Of a DNA stretch of 64,000 nucleotides, positions 18,457 through 28,085 are shown piece after piece. The DNA is from MPNP01 sp965221445 (GTDB lineage: Bacteria > Pseudomonadota > Alphaproteobacteria > Rhodobacterales > Rhodobacteraceae): assembly GCA_965221445.1 (NCBI GenBank), contig CBDCSF010000013.1, positions 806,001 through 870,000 on the forward strand, written 5' to 3'. A program made the position numbers and the translations under genes. Below the pieces are notes generated by a model. The model saw only the letters and a list, made by a program, of their open reading frames with translations, did no database searches and had not been told where the DNA came from. The first letter of the stretch is position 1; the number at the start of each line of letters is the position of its first letter.

Positions 18457-19715
18457 CATGGCAATTGCTTTTAAAACACCCCTTTTTTAGGTAGTAGTCC
18501 GGCCAAACTGATTAATTTCAACGCATAATTGTGATTCCATCCAGCTTTTTTCAGTCTCCCCCGAATAGATTTTGTCTTCTTGTCTTCGGCCATCCGAGCC
18601 AGATTGAGAGCCAACCTTCGCATAACCGCTAAATTCTCCGGCCCAGGACCTATTCGGTTGCGGAGGTAATCCTCATTCATCGTGACATCCAAAACCCAAT
18701 GAAGCGAATTCTCAATGGTCCAATGCGATCATTTGCCGGCGTAACTGTTCAGGCGTCAGTTTCTTGTTCATCATAAAATAGCGGGTCTCCATACTCTACT
18801 TACCCCGAATCTCCCGTGTTGCTGTAACCGATCCAATCACTGCCAGAGACGACCAGTCATGCTCGTGCAAACAGTCACTGTCATGCCAAACCGATGCGGT
18901 GCGGGTTTCTATCCGGCCATGCCCCTTATCAACATCAGGATGCGAGACCTGAAGGGACGCCGCCTGATTAGAATCCTCCAAGTACAGTTTAACATCTACA
19001 TAAAGTGTTTTCTAGTTGCCCTTGAGAGCACATATATAGGTCCCACCTGCATCGGCCACAGCCCGTGCCGTTTCGCGTTGTGTATGCATCGCATCTAACG
19101 TCGGGGTTCGCCCCTGGATATCAAGCAGATCAAGTAAGGCCGGAAGGGCTGTGATTTCGTTTGATTTACCATCGACTTTCGCTTGAGCCAAGACCAATTT
19201 TGTCCCGGTTGCAAAGGCATGAACCAGATGCAAGGGGTGGCGATCTGTTTGCATCGGAAAAAGAATGACGTAAAGCTTTGCCATTAATAGCAATAACATC
19301 CTCAACCATATCGGGAAACCGATCCTTGATAACTTCAGCCCAGTCAACCGAGAGACGGGTCAGGGTCCGGCCAAATTCCTGTGGATCTAAACAAGTGAAG
19401 AGATCAGAAAAGGCATCATGGCTGGGGATGCCATGTTTAAGGGTCATAAACCCACGAAGAAAATCTTCCTTTTCTTGGCCATACTGGCCATGCCGGTATA
19501 GGTTTTGCCGCCCGAAATTACGGTCAATAGGGCAATAATCAGCATCTCATGAAGAGTGTAGCGGGTTGCGTTACTACATCGGGGATCGGTAATCCCCTCG
19601 AAAATATGGGAATAATTCTGTATCTTTTTGCCTCAAGTTTGTGTTGTTATTTTTGGGACAGTATGGGAGTAAATCACCAACGTAGGAAATAAATATTTTA
19701 AAAGCGATTGCCTTG
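18457..19715 (-). mobile_element. ISAs1-like insertion sequence (right copy, 1259 bp, defective)
   Basis: It begins CATGGCAATTGCTTTTAAAA and, reverse-complemented from the other end, CAAGGCAATCGCTTTTAAAA, matching the ends of the left copy. The length is typical of an ISAs1-family element. The transposase gene is present nearly full length but broken. The inner flank (GGTTCCTTC, 18448-18456) does not match the outer flank (GCAGAACCT), so no individual duplication is seen. Confidence 0.82.
18471..19640 (-). pseudogene. Frameshifted ISAs1-family transposase
   Basis: Consecutive parts of one transposase appear in different frames on the minus strand. They are the N-terminus (LHEMLIIALLTVISGG), HGIPSHDAFSDLF with the first acidic catalytic region, SPLHLVHAFATGTKLVL-like sequence in another frame, HGRIETRTASVWHDSD, and the C-terminal NEDYLRNRIGPGPENLAVMR. 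At least three frame changes are needed to join them. The first shift, just before EKEDFLRGF, is identical to that in the left copy. Confidence 0.85.
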
Positions 19716-19724
19716 GCAGAACCT
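19716..19724. repeat. Right target-site repeat of the composite transposon
   Basis: GCAGAACCT directly outside the right terminal repeat, matching GCAGTACCT at 8388-8396 in eight of nine positions. Confidence 0.7.
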
Positions 19725-19892
19725 AGAATTGGGGTTGAATTTCCGAAGGAAAATTGTAAACACTAAAAATGTTCCAAGTGCGATTGGCAATTTCTTCGTT
19801 GCCAACCATTGGTATACAGGGTTTTTCCAAAATCTGGTATTTTAACATTGCTGAAAGTTTCACTTAAATACTAATATACCACGTAATTCAGG

Positions 19893-21482
19893 ATGGCCAC
19901 AAAAATCTATAAGGGAATTGCTGAAAGGACGCCCGAAGCAGTTCTGGACTTCTGGCTAGGTCCTCTTCAAAATGCCAATGACGCATCACGTAAAAATTGG
20001 CAATATGGTATGTTGAGGTGGCGTATTGGACCATTTGCAAGAAGTTACGAGGATCCAAGCATTCATCTTGTTCAACGCCAGTGGTGTGAGCAAATTCATC
20101 GTGAAAGACAAGAAAAGTTCTTCAGTGATTCCATTTGGGATACACCAAGAGGTCTGTTGGCTAAATTGATTGTTCTTGATCAGTTTCCACGAACGGTTTA
20201 TCGCGGTACAGCATTGGCCTATGAGAATGATGAACTCACAGCAACCATGTCCAGGCAAGTATGCCAGAATGACCAGGAATTCGAACATTACAACGTCATT
20301 GAACGGTTATGGATTTACCTCCCTTTATGTCATGTGGAGGATATGAAGCTCCAACAACTTCTCATTGAGAAACTTTCCCGCTGGAGTGCAGATCTCATCT
20401 CAGAAGTACCTCCTGACAAACAAAGGATCAACCAGTTCGTCAGCTGGTATTTGCTCAGGGCAGTGATTGAGCATTCAGAAACCCTCCTGCTTTTCGACCG
20501 TTTCCCACATCGTAATGGAATACTTCAACGTCCCCACCGAGGAGGTGAACACCGTTATCTTACAGACCCCTTACGGCCATTGTGGAGTTTTACCCAACCT
20601 CCAAACCCTGTTTACTTCGCCTTACTCGCTGCACTTTTCAGAATGGGTGAGGGACTTGAAGAAAACCTTATTTCGCGTGAGGCCTTGGTCAGTTTGCTTG
20701 AAATAGCCGGAGTTCCACCGGAAGACCAAACTTCTCCAATGACTGTATTTGATCTCATAGATCGTAATAGGGTCCCATTTCCCCTCTTATACCGGCACCT
20801 TTACCTGCCAGAACATTCCAAAACGTTGGATAGGCTGAAAAGGGTTCCTTTGGTTGTAGACCTGACAGATGCCGTGAAAAAACTCATCTTGAAAAAAGGG
20901 GAAAAGACCTGGCCTCCTAGAAGTGCCAAACACTCAGTAAATCCCGCACTTGATGTCGTGGCACTAAACACGCTGATTTGTGGTGACAGAATTTCGGAAA
21001 GATTAGAGGATGTTATTCCTGACGGCAGTGGAATTACTGCACTTGGTTCTACTCAGGAACCTGAACGTGAGCTAAACATGATAGTACGAAATGACTTCAG
21101 TGAAACTGTTCGAGTTGCGGAGTATATTGACGAATTTGCTGACCGGCACGGTTTTCCACAGCATGAACGTTTTCAGGTACAACTGATAATCGAAGAAATA
21201 CTCATTCATATCATAGAGAAAAGTCTAGATAGCAACCGCCCAATAATGTTTCAAATAAATATGGACGAAGATAACCGGAATCTTTCTATCAAAGTGGTAG
21301 ATCATGGAAGTGAGCTTGAATTCAATACGTTACTTTTTCAACCAAGTCCTGATACAATTGAAGAAGAAAGTGTTGTGGAAAATGTTGGTTTGCACCTTGT
21401 TAGGACCTACGTTGATAAAACACAGTACAGGCGAGAGGATGAGGTAAATTATCTGAACATGAAAAAGCGGATTAGCATCTGA
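19893..21482 (+). CDS. DUF924 domain fused to an RsbW-like HATPase domain
   Basis: 529 aa. The N-terminal half is a DUF924 domain (about 14-215), shown by AVLDFWLGPL, LDQFPRTVYRGTALAY and IYLPLCHVED. DUF924 proteins are normally about 180-200 aa and their function is poorly known. The C-terminal part (about 390-527) resembles the serine-kinase/anti-sigma HATPase fold: EEILIHII at the N-box, VDHGSE at the G1 box and ENVGLHLV at the G2 box. The N-box asparagine is replaced by histidine, so ATP binding may be weak. The gene starts 168 bases outside the composite transposon and converges on a DUF3883 gene. A regulatory or sensing role is possible but unproven. Confidence 0.65.
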   Translation: MATKIYKGIAERTPEAVLDFWLGPLQNANDASRKNWQYGMLRWRIGPFARSYEDPSIHLVQRQWCEQIHRERQEKFFSDSIWDTPRGLLAKLIVLDQFPRTVYRGTALAYENDELTATMSRQVCQNDQEFEHYNVIERLWIYLPLCHVEDMKLQQLLIEKLSRWSADLISEVPPDKQRINQFVSWYLLRAVIEHSETLLLFDRFPHRNGILQRPHRGGEHRYLTDPLRPLWSFTQPPNPVYFALLAALFRMGEGLEENLISREALVSLLEIAGVPPEDQTSPMTVFDLIDRNRVPFPLLYRHLYLPEHSKTLDRLKRVPLVVDLTDAVKKLILKKGEKTWPPRSAKHSVNPALDVVALNTLICGDRISERLEDVIPDGSGITALGSTQEPERELNMIVRNDFSETVRVAEYIDEFADRHGFPQHERFQVQLIIEEILIHIIEKSLDSNRPIMFQINMDEDNRNLSIKVVDHGSELEFNTLLFQPSPDTIEEESVVENVGLHLVRTYVDKTQYRREDEVNYLNMKKRISI

Positions 21483-21553
21483 GTGAACCAGGGGTCTTAA
21501 CTGGTAAATAGGTTTTTCATTTCCCTTTAAAATTTGTGCTTCCCCTGATTACT

Positions 21554-22378
21554 TTAAAAGCTCGCGTGGTATTGAGTTGCTTGGAGATTTACGTGATCTT
21601 TCAAAGGTGGCTTTAATTTGAAGGCACCTGGACCCCGGGAAAAATTGAATATTCTTACCAGTCGAAAGTAATCGGGATTTTCTTCAGATACCTCCAATTC
21701 ATTTCGAGTAATCCAAAAAGGTGTTCTTTTTGAACCGTTGGTCGTTTTGACTTCCATCCATCTTGCTTCCCCAGTGACGGTAAAAGACAAAATGTCATAA
21801 CCTGCCCCGTCTCCATCTTCTTTGGATACCCACCTTACACTTTCAGCAAGATCTTTTCGCCCAACACTGGATAATCTGTTTCTCTCTGAGTTATAAAAGT
21901 ATTTTTCTCCTGCTTCTCCTAACTCCCTAGCACGTGCATCACGTGCTGCAGGATCAAATTTTCTGAGAACTCGCTGAATCTTGGGACCTACCCGCTTTGG
22001 TAATTTGTATATTTCTGGAGGATCATCGAACTTTATTCGATCGTTGTATACCACCCCATTTCCTGGCTGGGTGGACTGATACCAAATCCTACTGTCACTC
22101 AACTGATTTTCCAATATCTCAAAAAGTCTTGTTTGATAATTAGCAGCCGGCTTGTATCCCTGAATGAAAGGTAGTCCCAACCTATCCATAACGGCACTTA
22201 TGTTTTGGTGTTTATATTCTATTGATCCTTTGGTACGTTCCAAATGTCTTTGAAGTTCTCGGTTTCGATCTGCCTTATTGAATTCCTTCCCGGATAGCTC
22301 CAAATTCAACATTTCAAGGTAATCTCTGACGATCATTTCGATCTCATTGTCTTTCCAAACCCGGTTTCGAATATTCAT
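21554..22378 (-). CDS. DUF3883 domain protein, putative nuclease-fold
   Basis: 274 aa. The C-terminal part (about 155-260) is a DUF3883 domain, with GYDILSF followed by ARWMEVKTT. This is the D...ExK arrangement of PD-(D/E)XK nuclease folds. The N-terminal 90 residues (IEMIVRDYLEML, then GSIEYKHQNISAVMDRLG) form a conserved module that also occurs in front of HNH and other nuclease-like domains. Such proteins are often found in defence or restriction contexts. Here it stands alone, with no methylase nearby. It could be a solitary DNA-targeting protein. Confidence 0.7.
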   Translation of the reverse strand: MNIRNRVWKDNEIEMIVRDYLEMLNLELSGKEFNKADRNRELQRHLERTKGSIEYKHQNISAVMDRLGLPFIQGYKPAANYQTRLFEILENQLSDSRIWYQSTQPGNGVVYNDRIKFDDPPEIYKLPKRVGPKIQRVLRKFDPAARDARARELGEAGEKYFYNSERNRLSSVGRKDLAESVRWVSKEDGDGAGYDILSFTVTGEARWMEVKTTNGSKRTPFWITRNELEVSEENPDYFRLVRIFNFSRGPGAFKLKPPLKDHVNLQATQYHASF

Positions 22379-22682
22379 AAGACTTCCATAACCTTTACGA
22401 GAAACATGACGTTTATTATTACCTTTAATCTAAGTTAAACCTGTTCACATGGTAGGTCAAATCATTACCTTTTAACTATAACTTAAACTCAAAACATTTG
22501 GTATGAACGAAAAGGTAAAAATTTAATCAAAAACCTTCTGGGATTGATGGGATAATGACGATGTATACCCAATCTTCTCTAATGATGTAATTATTTGTAT
22601 TTTTTTAGCTCATGTTTTAAGTTGCGAACGGCCTGTTAACCTGGCCAATTCCTTGGTTAATACATTTTGAAGGGATTTTTGA
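22379..22682. other. Divergent intergenic region
   Basis: About 304 bases of AT-rich DNA between the DUF3883 gene (minus) and the dehalogenase gene (plus). It must hold promoters for both. GAAGGGATTTTTG precedes the dehalogenase start. No RNA gene or hairpin stood out. Confidence 0.5.
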
Positions 22683-23372
22683 ATGCCAATAAAGGTTTGT
22701 GCTTTTGATGCCTATGGAACACTATTTGACCTGTCCTCAGCAGCTCGTATTGCCCTTGAGGATTTTGACAAAAGAGCGGGAGAGAAAATTAGCCATACGG
22801 TTGCTGAGAATTGGCGATTGAAACAACTTCAATATACCTGGATTAGGGCTATTACGGGCGAACATGCAGACTTTTGGGCGGTAACCTGCGAGAGTTTGGA
22901 TTGGGCTCTGGAAAAATCAAACCTTCATAATGATGGACAATTAAGAACTCGACTTCTTGACCTCTACAAAGAATTAGAAGTTTATCCAGAAGTACGAAAA
23001 ATTTTGGCCGAACTGAAAGCCTCGTCAATCCCGTCAGTAATTTTATCAAATGGATCACCCGGAATGTTGCAATCCGCCGTAAATGCTTCCGGTATAGGAA
23101 CCTATTTGGAGGCTCTACTGAGTGTGGAGGACGTAGGCGTATTCAAACCTTCACCAAAGGTATATGAAATGGTGCTGAACAGGTATAACTGTCAGCATGA
23201 TGAAGTATTGTTTGTTTCTTCAAACGGATGGGATGCGGCGGCGGCCAAAGGTTTTGGGTTCCTAGTCGCTTGGGCTAATCGTGCCAATGACCCAGTCGAT
23301 CGCTTTCCCTGGACACCTGATTTCACCTTGTCTTCCTTGGTCAAAATCCCCACCTTGGCAAAAAAATTATGA
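22683..23372 (+). CDS. Type II haloacid dehalogenase (HAD superfamily)
   Basis: 229 aa, close to the usual length of L-2-haloacid dehalogenases. The nucleophile is D9 in FDAYGTLFD. Motif II is ILSNGSP, the lysine lies in FKPSPKVYE, and motif IV is SSNGWDAAAAKGFG. The SSNGWD block is characteristic of the type II dehalogenase group within the HAD superfamily, though many members act on other 2-substituted acids. Its stop overlaps the ATG of an alpha/beta hydrolase by four bases, so the two are co-translated. Confidence 0.88.
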   Translation: MPIKVCAFDAYGTLFDLSSAARIALEDFDKRAGEKISHTVAENWRLKQLQYTWIRAITGEHADFWAVTCESLDWALEKSNLHNDGQLRTRLLDLYKELEVYPEVRKILAELKASSIPSVILSNGSPGMLQSAVNASGIGTYLEALLSVEDVGVFKPSPKVYEMVLNRYNCQHDEVLFVSSNGWDAAAAKGFGFLVAWANRANDPVDRFPWTPDFTLSSLVKIPTLAKKL

Positions 23373-24208
23373 CATCATTCTATCAATCTGATGACGGGCT
23401 AAGGTTGGCCTACAAGATTAAGGGCAACAAGAACGGTTCACCAGTACTTTGCCTACCAGGAGTGTCGCGTAACTCTTCCGATTTTGATTATCTTGCCCAA
23501 AACACCAAGGAGTTTGCTTTAATCTGTCCCGACTACAGGGGTCGTGGTTTATCCGAATGGGACAGTAATCCTGAAAACTACAATGTCCTGGTGGAAGCTA
23601 GAGACGTTATTAAAGTTTTGGATATTCTGGAAATAACCTCAATTCCGATTATCGGAACTTCGCGGGGAGGGATGATTGCCGTCGTCATGGCCAACCTTGT
23701 ACCAAAGAGAGTAAAAGGTGTCGTATTCAATGATATAGGCCCTGTAATTGAGAGAACCGGTTTAGACAGAATTATGGAATACATCGGCCGAAATCCGTCT
23801 GCTAAGATGATTTCTGAAGCAGCCGAGAATCTGGAAAAATTTGCCGAAGGATTTAAAAACATCCCCCCAAAGAGATGGTTTGAGGAGGCCGAAAAACATT
23901 ATTTGGAAACCTCTGATGGATTAAAAATCAACTACGATCCAAAATTACGAATTGGGTTCAAGCAATACCTTAAAACAGGAAAGTTGGAATTGTGGTCGGA
24001 GTTCGATGTTCTAAAATCCCTCCCTTTTGGGGTACTCAGGGGAACAAACTCTGATCTGTTATCACGAAAAACAGTTCAAAAAATGCAGGAATTGTACCCT
24101 CATGGTAAATTTACAGAGGTTCCTGACAGGGGACATATACCCTTTCTTGACGAAAGGGAAAGTCTGGATTTGATTCACTCTTTCCTTAATTCCCTACTTG
24201 TAAAGTAA
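23369..24208 (+). CDS. Alpha/beta hydrolase
   Basis: 279 aa. The nucleophile elbow is GTSRGG with S98, the likely catalytic histidine is H256 in VPDRGHIPF, and PDYRGRGLS is the usual oxyanion-side strand motif. No signal peptide is seen, so it is probably cytoplasmic. Coupling to the dehalogenase (ATGA overlap) suggests they act on related ester, lactone or haloacid compounds (inference). It converges with the next gene with only 5 bases between the stops. Confidence 0.85.
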   Translation: MTSFYQSDDGLRLAYKIKGNKNGSPVLCLPGVSRNSSDFDYLAQNTKEFALICPDYRGRGLSEWDSNPENYNVLVEARDVIKVLDILEITSIPIIGTSRGGMIAVVMANLVPKRVKGVVFNDIGPVIERTGLDRIMEYIGRNPSAKMISEAAENLEKFAEGFKNIPPKRWFEEAEKHYLETSDGLKINYDPKLRIGFKQYLKTGKLELWSEFDVLKSLPFGVLRGTNSDLLSRKTVQKMQELYPHGKFTEVPDRGHIPFLDERESLDLIHSFLNSLLVK

Positions 24209-24213
24209 TCAAT

Positions 24214-26697
24214 TCAGGATCTTAATTCCTGATTCTTCGGGTCATATGGACTATCATTTGTTACAATCGCATCCCATAATTCATTGAGGATTTTTACCTT
24301 TAATTTTGTACCTGGTACTGTAAACTCTGGTTTGGTGTAACCTAGACCAATTGATCGATTGAACTGAACTGACCAACCTCCTGAAGTAAGCCTCCCCACA
24401 ACCTTTCCATCAAGATACAGCGCTTCCCGTCCCCAGGGAATTGTATCGTCAGGACCATCAATTAGAAGTGTTACACATTTAGATCTAACCCCCAAGTGCA
24501 TCATCTTTTCTTTGCCATAGAAATCCTTTGAGAAATCAACAAATCGTTCCAGCCCACCTTCAAGAGGTGTTGCATCGCGCCCCAATTCATTCCCAAAGGC
24601 CTTATAGCTCTTTTCCAACCTTAGCCAATTTTGAGCTCTTGCCCCAAATAACTTCATTCCATGTTTTTTGCCGGCCGTCTCCAATAAATCAAAGAGATAA
24701 TTCTGCATTTCTATCGGGTGATGCAGTTCCCATCCAAGAGATCCGGTGTAAGATACACGCAGAGCTCTTACCGGGCACATCCCAAGTTCAATATCACGAT
24801 AGGTCAACCAGGGAAATCTTTCATTCCCCAAAACTGTCTCTGGTTCAGCATCTCTTACAATTTCTGCCAGAACATTTCTTGAATCAGGACCTGCAATTAC
24901 AAACACACCCCATTGGTTGGTAATGTCATGGATATCTACATGATCATATTCATCCTCCCATTTCTGGGCAGCACGTCGTAAATAATCACCATCATACGCA
25001 GCCCAGGCCCCAGCCGATATCAGATAATACTCTTCCGCACCCATGCGGACTATTGTATATTCTGTTCTTGTCGTACCTGTCTCAGTAAGGGCATATGTCA
25101 AGTTAACGCGCCCTACATTTGGAAGTTTGTTACAAGTGAACCAATCCAGAAACTTCGTGGCACTAGATCCTCTTACCAAATGCTTGGCAAACGCCGAAGC
25201 ATCAAAAAGCCCAACCTGGTTTCGAACAGCTTTAGCCTCTTCAATTGCATAGGGCACCCACCCACCCTTCCGGAAGGAACGGGATGCCTTATCATCAAAT
25301 TCCGGTGTTGCGAAATAATTAGGCCGTTCCCAACCATTGACCTGACCAAATTGAGCTCCTCTTGAGTTCAAGCGATCATAACAGGGAGTTGTTCTTAATG
25401 GCCGACAGGCCTCCCGTTCCTCGTCAGGATGGTGAAGTATGTAAACATGTTCGTAACACTCCTCGTTTTTCCTCATGGAGTATTCAGTTGTAATCCAGTC
25501 GCCATATCGCTTTGGATCCAGCGAGGCCATATCAATTTCTGCTTCACCCTCGACGATCATTTGAGCAAGGTAATATCCTGTACCACCAGCCGCTGTTATT
25601 CCGAAGGAGAAACCCTCTGCCAACCACATGTTCCTTAACCCCGGAGCAGGTCCCACAAGTGGATTTCCATCAGGCGTATAACAAATAGGTCCGTTAAAAT
25701 CATCCTTCAATCCAACTGATTCTGTTGTTGGAATGCGATGGATCATGGACTCATATTCAACTTCGATTCTATCAAGATCAAGTTCAAACAAATCTGCTCT
25801 GAAACTCTCTGGAACGGTATACTCAAATCGTGCCGGAGCGCCCATTTCATAGGGTCCAAGAATCCAACCTCCACGTTCCTCTCTTACATACCATTTTGCA
25901 TCCGCATCTCTGAGTACCGGATGTTCGGGATTAGACTTTCTCCACTCTACTAGTTTGGGATCAGGTTCGGTAACGATATATTGGTGCTCTACCGGTATGG
26001 CAGGAATTTTTATTCCTAATTGCCTAGCTGTATATTGGGCATAATTACCTGTAGCCGTTATAACATGATCGGCCCTGACCCGGAACCTGTCTTCAGACCT
26101 AACCAGGTTGCCGCCCCTCTCCTCAAGAATAGATCCTTGTACCAACCAATCCCCACCGGTCCAGGTGTAGGAATCAACCTGGTGTTTGGTTTGTATAGAA
26201 ACTCCCAGTATCCGTGCACCCTTGGCCATTGCCTGCGTTACATCAGCGGGATTTATATAACCGTCTGTAGGATGATAAAGAGCGCCTTTCAAATCTTCGG
26301 TTCTGACCAGTGGATATCTCTCCTTGATCTGCTGTGGCGTTAGCCATTCATAAGGTATCCCAACAGTTTCGGCTGTTGAAGCGTAGAGCATAAACTCGTC
26401 CATCCTGTCCTGGGATTGAGCCATTCGAAGATTCCCAACCACTGAAAAACCGGGATTTAATCCGGTTTCAGCTTCAAGTTCCTTATAGAATTTTACCGAG
26501 TAATCATGGATATGACTGGTTGCATAACTCATATTGAATAAAGGAAGAAGTCCTGCAGCATGCCAGGTGGAGCCAGCGGTTAATGCATCCCGCTCCAAAA
26601 GAAGAACATCCTCCCAGCCAGCCTTGGCAAGATGATAGGCGATTGCAGTACCTACAGCACCTCCTCCAACAACTAATGCCCTAACATGTGACTTCAT
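24214..26697 (-). CDS. Dimethylglycine/sarcosine dehydrogenase-like flavoprotein (FAD oxidoreductase plus GcvT)
   Basis: 827 aa. The N-terminal FAD-binding domain (about 1-390) starts with VVGGGAVGTAIAYHLAKAG. It has STWHAAGL, in which the histidine matches the site of covalent FAD attachment in dimethylglycine and sarcosine dehydrogenases. An FAO-type middle domain and GcvT folate-binding domains (about 450-820, with YTGSLGWELHHP) follow. The expected reaction is oxidative demethylation of a methylated amine, with transfer of the one-carbon unit to tetrahydrofolate. AGGAGATATTC precedes the ATG. The exact substrate (dimethylglycine, sarcosine or another N-methyl compound) is not resolved. 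Confidence 0.88.
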   Translation of the reverse strand: MKSHVRALVVGGGAVGTAIAYHLAKAGWEDVLLLERDALTAGSTWHAAGLLPLFNMSYATSHIHDYSVKFYKELEAETGLNPGFSVVGNLRMAQSQDRMDEFMLYASTAETVGIPYEWLTPQQIKERYPLVRTEDLKGALYHPTDGYINPADVTQAMAKGARILGVSIQTKHQVDSYTWTGGDWLVQGSILEERGGNLVRSEDRFRVRADHVITATGNYAQYTARQLGIKIPAIPVEHQYIVTEPDPKLVEWRKSNPEHPVLRDADAKWYVREERGGWILGPYEMGAPARFEYTVPESFRADLFELDLDRIEVEYESMIHRIPTTESVGLKDDFNGPICYTPDGNPLVGPAPGLRNMWLAEGFSFGITAAGGTGYYLAQMIVEGEAEIDMASLDPKRYGDWITTEYSMRKNEECYEHVYILHHPDEEREACRPLRTTPCYDRLNSRGAQFGQVNGWERPNYFATPEFDDKASRSFRKGGWVPYAIEEAKAVRNQVGLFDASAFAKHLVRGSSATKFLDWFTCNKLPNVGRVNLTYALTETGTTRTEYTIVRMGAEEYYLISAGAWAAYDGDYLRRAAQKWEDEYDHVDIHDITNQWGVFVIAGPDSRNVLAEIVRDAEPETVLGNERFPWLTYRDIELGMCPVRALRVSYTGSLGWELHHPIEMQNYLFDLLETAGKKHGMKLFGARAQNWLRLEKSYKAFGNELGRDATPLEGGLERFVDFSKDFYGKEKMMHLGVRSKCVTLLIDGPDDTIPWGREALYLDGKVVGRLTSGGWSVQFNRSIGLGYTKPEFTVPGTKLKVKILNELWDAIVTNDSPYDPKNQELRS

Positions 26698-27122
26698 GAA
26701 TATCTCCTTCCTAGTCTCAAGTGTATTTTCCTGACCGTGTAAATATCATATACCACCCTCTCAAGAAACTTCTGACCCTTAAATTGGCAAATATAACTCG
26801 TTTTGTGGAAAACTCTTAACCTTGTTTGCGGATATATAAACCTCAATCATGGTAATTTGGCAGCCCAAATTACAACCTGAAAAATACAATTCATAGAGAT
26901 AAAAATAGACAATATTTACTAGGTGACAAAGTTTTTATTTTTGAGTTGTTGCAATCTTTTGTATATGCCAAATGAAGCAAAGAGAACTCTATCATGTATG
27001 CCTCACCGAGACAGAGTTTGCTACAAGAACACAATAAAAAACATCGTATATTTTTGCACTTACTACCTACCACTCCCCGATACTGATACAATACCTCTTT
27101 GGTTGAAGTAATATCAGATACT
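26698..27122. other. Intergenic stretch, no gene recognised
   Basis: 425 bases of AT-rich DNA between two leftward genes. Open frames here are short and unlike any family. The region should contain the promoter of the dehydrogenase gene and the 3' untranslated region of the glycosidase gene. No clear terminator hairpin was found. Confidence 0.5.
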
Positions 27123-28085
27123 TTAAACTGGGTTCAGCTTTAGAAGGCCTTCTTTAGTTACAGACACAGGAATCGGGTCGCTAATCTCACCAATAAATCG
27201 GTTTTTATTATCCTGATCATGGAAGCCAAGAAAAAAGTATTGTCCGCCCCACTTAGTAATTTTTCCTGAATACCTCCGACATGGGTCATGGCCATCCAAA
27301 AATTTTCCAGGGGCAATTTTCCAAGGTCCTTTTGGATTTTTACTGATCAGGTAATGAGTACCTGAAACACCAGATTGCCTGTTAGCTTTTTTATACTCTT
27401 CAGACCAATGAACTTTCATTGTTGTGAATAAACAATACCAATTGCCACTTATTTCCAAAACCTGGGGTACTTCAAGCTGGCCAAAACCTCCCGCAAAGGC
27501 AGGTGGTAAATTTTCCCATTCATACAAATCCTTTGATTTTGCCAAACCAATAGCACCCCCTTCATTAGGCTCCTTTGTTCCAGGTACCCTCGCCGTGTAA
27601 TACATAAGCCACCCTTCTTCACGAGGGTTTTTGATTACATATGGATCTCGCATCGCTCTATCATGCCACCAACCAGGTGTATATTCCTCATAATGGCAAG
27701 GGTCTATATCAAGCACCAGTCCATTATCTACCCTATTCCAATTATGTAAATTCTTGCTAATTGCATGACCGATCCTTTGCTTCTTACCATTCTCCTCTTT
27801 GGAGGTACCTGTATAAAAAAGATGCCAATCGGTACCTTCCCTTATTACTGAGCCTGTCCATGTTGTATAATCATCCCACGATGGACTGATGGATGGCTCA
27901 AAGCATTGCCCTAAATCTTCCCAATCGAACAAATTTCTTGAAACTGCATGGCCAATAGAAACATTCCAGTGACGGAGATCTGGATCGACCAAAGATTTCG
28001 GAGCCATGAGATAAAACATATGCCAAGTATCCTTTTCCTCGGCAAACCAGAAATCCCAGACCCACTTATCCGTTATTGCAAACAT
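27123..28085 (-). CDS. GH32-like glycoside hydrolase (five-bladed propeller)
   Basis: 320 aa from the ATG at 28085, which has GGGAG five bases upstream. A TTG at 28154 would add 23 residues without a ribosome-binding site. The probable catalytic elements of clan GH-J are visible: WVWDFW at the start (nucleophile Asp), RDPYV in the middle (transition-state Asp) and LEVPQV later (acid/base Glu). HMFYLMAP and GHAVSRNLFDW are repeated blade motifs. There is no signal peptide, so it would act in the cytoplasm on an imported sugar. It is divergent from the sugar ABC operon, which fits a shared fructoside or related substrate (inference). Confidence 0.72.
   Translation of the reverse strand: MFAITDKWVWDFWFAEEKDTWHMFYLMAPKSLVDPDLRHWNVSIGHAVSRNLFDWEDLGQCFEPSISPSWDDYTTWTGSVIREGTDWHLFYTGTSKEENGKKQRIGHAISKNLHNWNRVDNGLVLDIDPCHYEEYTPGWWHDRAMRDPYVIKNPREEGWLMYYTARVPGTKEPNEGGAIGLAKSKDLYEWENLPPAFAGGFGQLEVPQVLEISGNWYCLFTTMKVHWSEEYKKANRQSGVSGTHYLISKNPKGPWKIAPGKFLDGHDPCRRYSGKITKWGGQYFFLGFHDQDNKNRFIGEISDPIPVSVTKEGLLKLNPV

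Larger units (their letters stand above)
8397..19715. mobile_element. Composite transposon with inverted ISAs1-like ends carrying a catabolic cassette
   Basis: An 11.3-kb unit bounded by two ISAs1-like copies in inverted orientation. The outer ends read CAGGGCGATCGCTTTTAAAA on the left and, reverse-complemented, CAAGGCAATCGCTTTTAAAA on the right. The next roughly 110 bases inward are almost identical at both ends. The 9-base direct repeats lie only outside the outer ends (8388-8396 and 19716-19724). Neither single copy has a matching repeat at its inner side, which argues that the whole unit moved as one. The cargo is an IclR regulator, RidA, a Dpp/Opp-type transporter, an amidohydrolase and a SelA-like enzyme. 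Both transposase genes are now broken, so the element looks immobile unless helped in trans. Confidence 0.72.
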
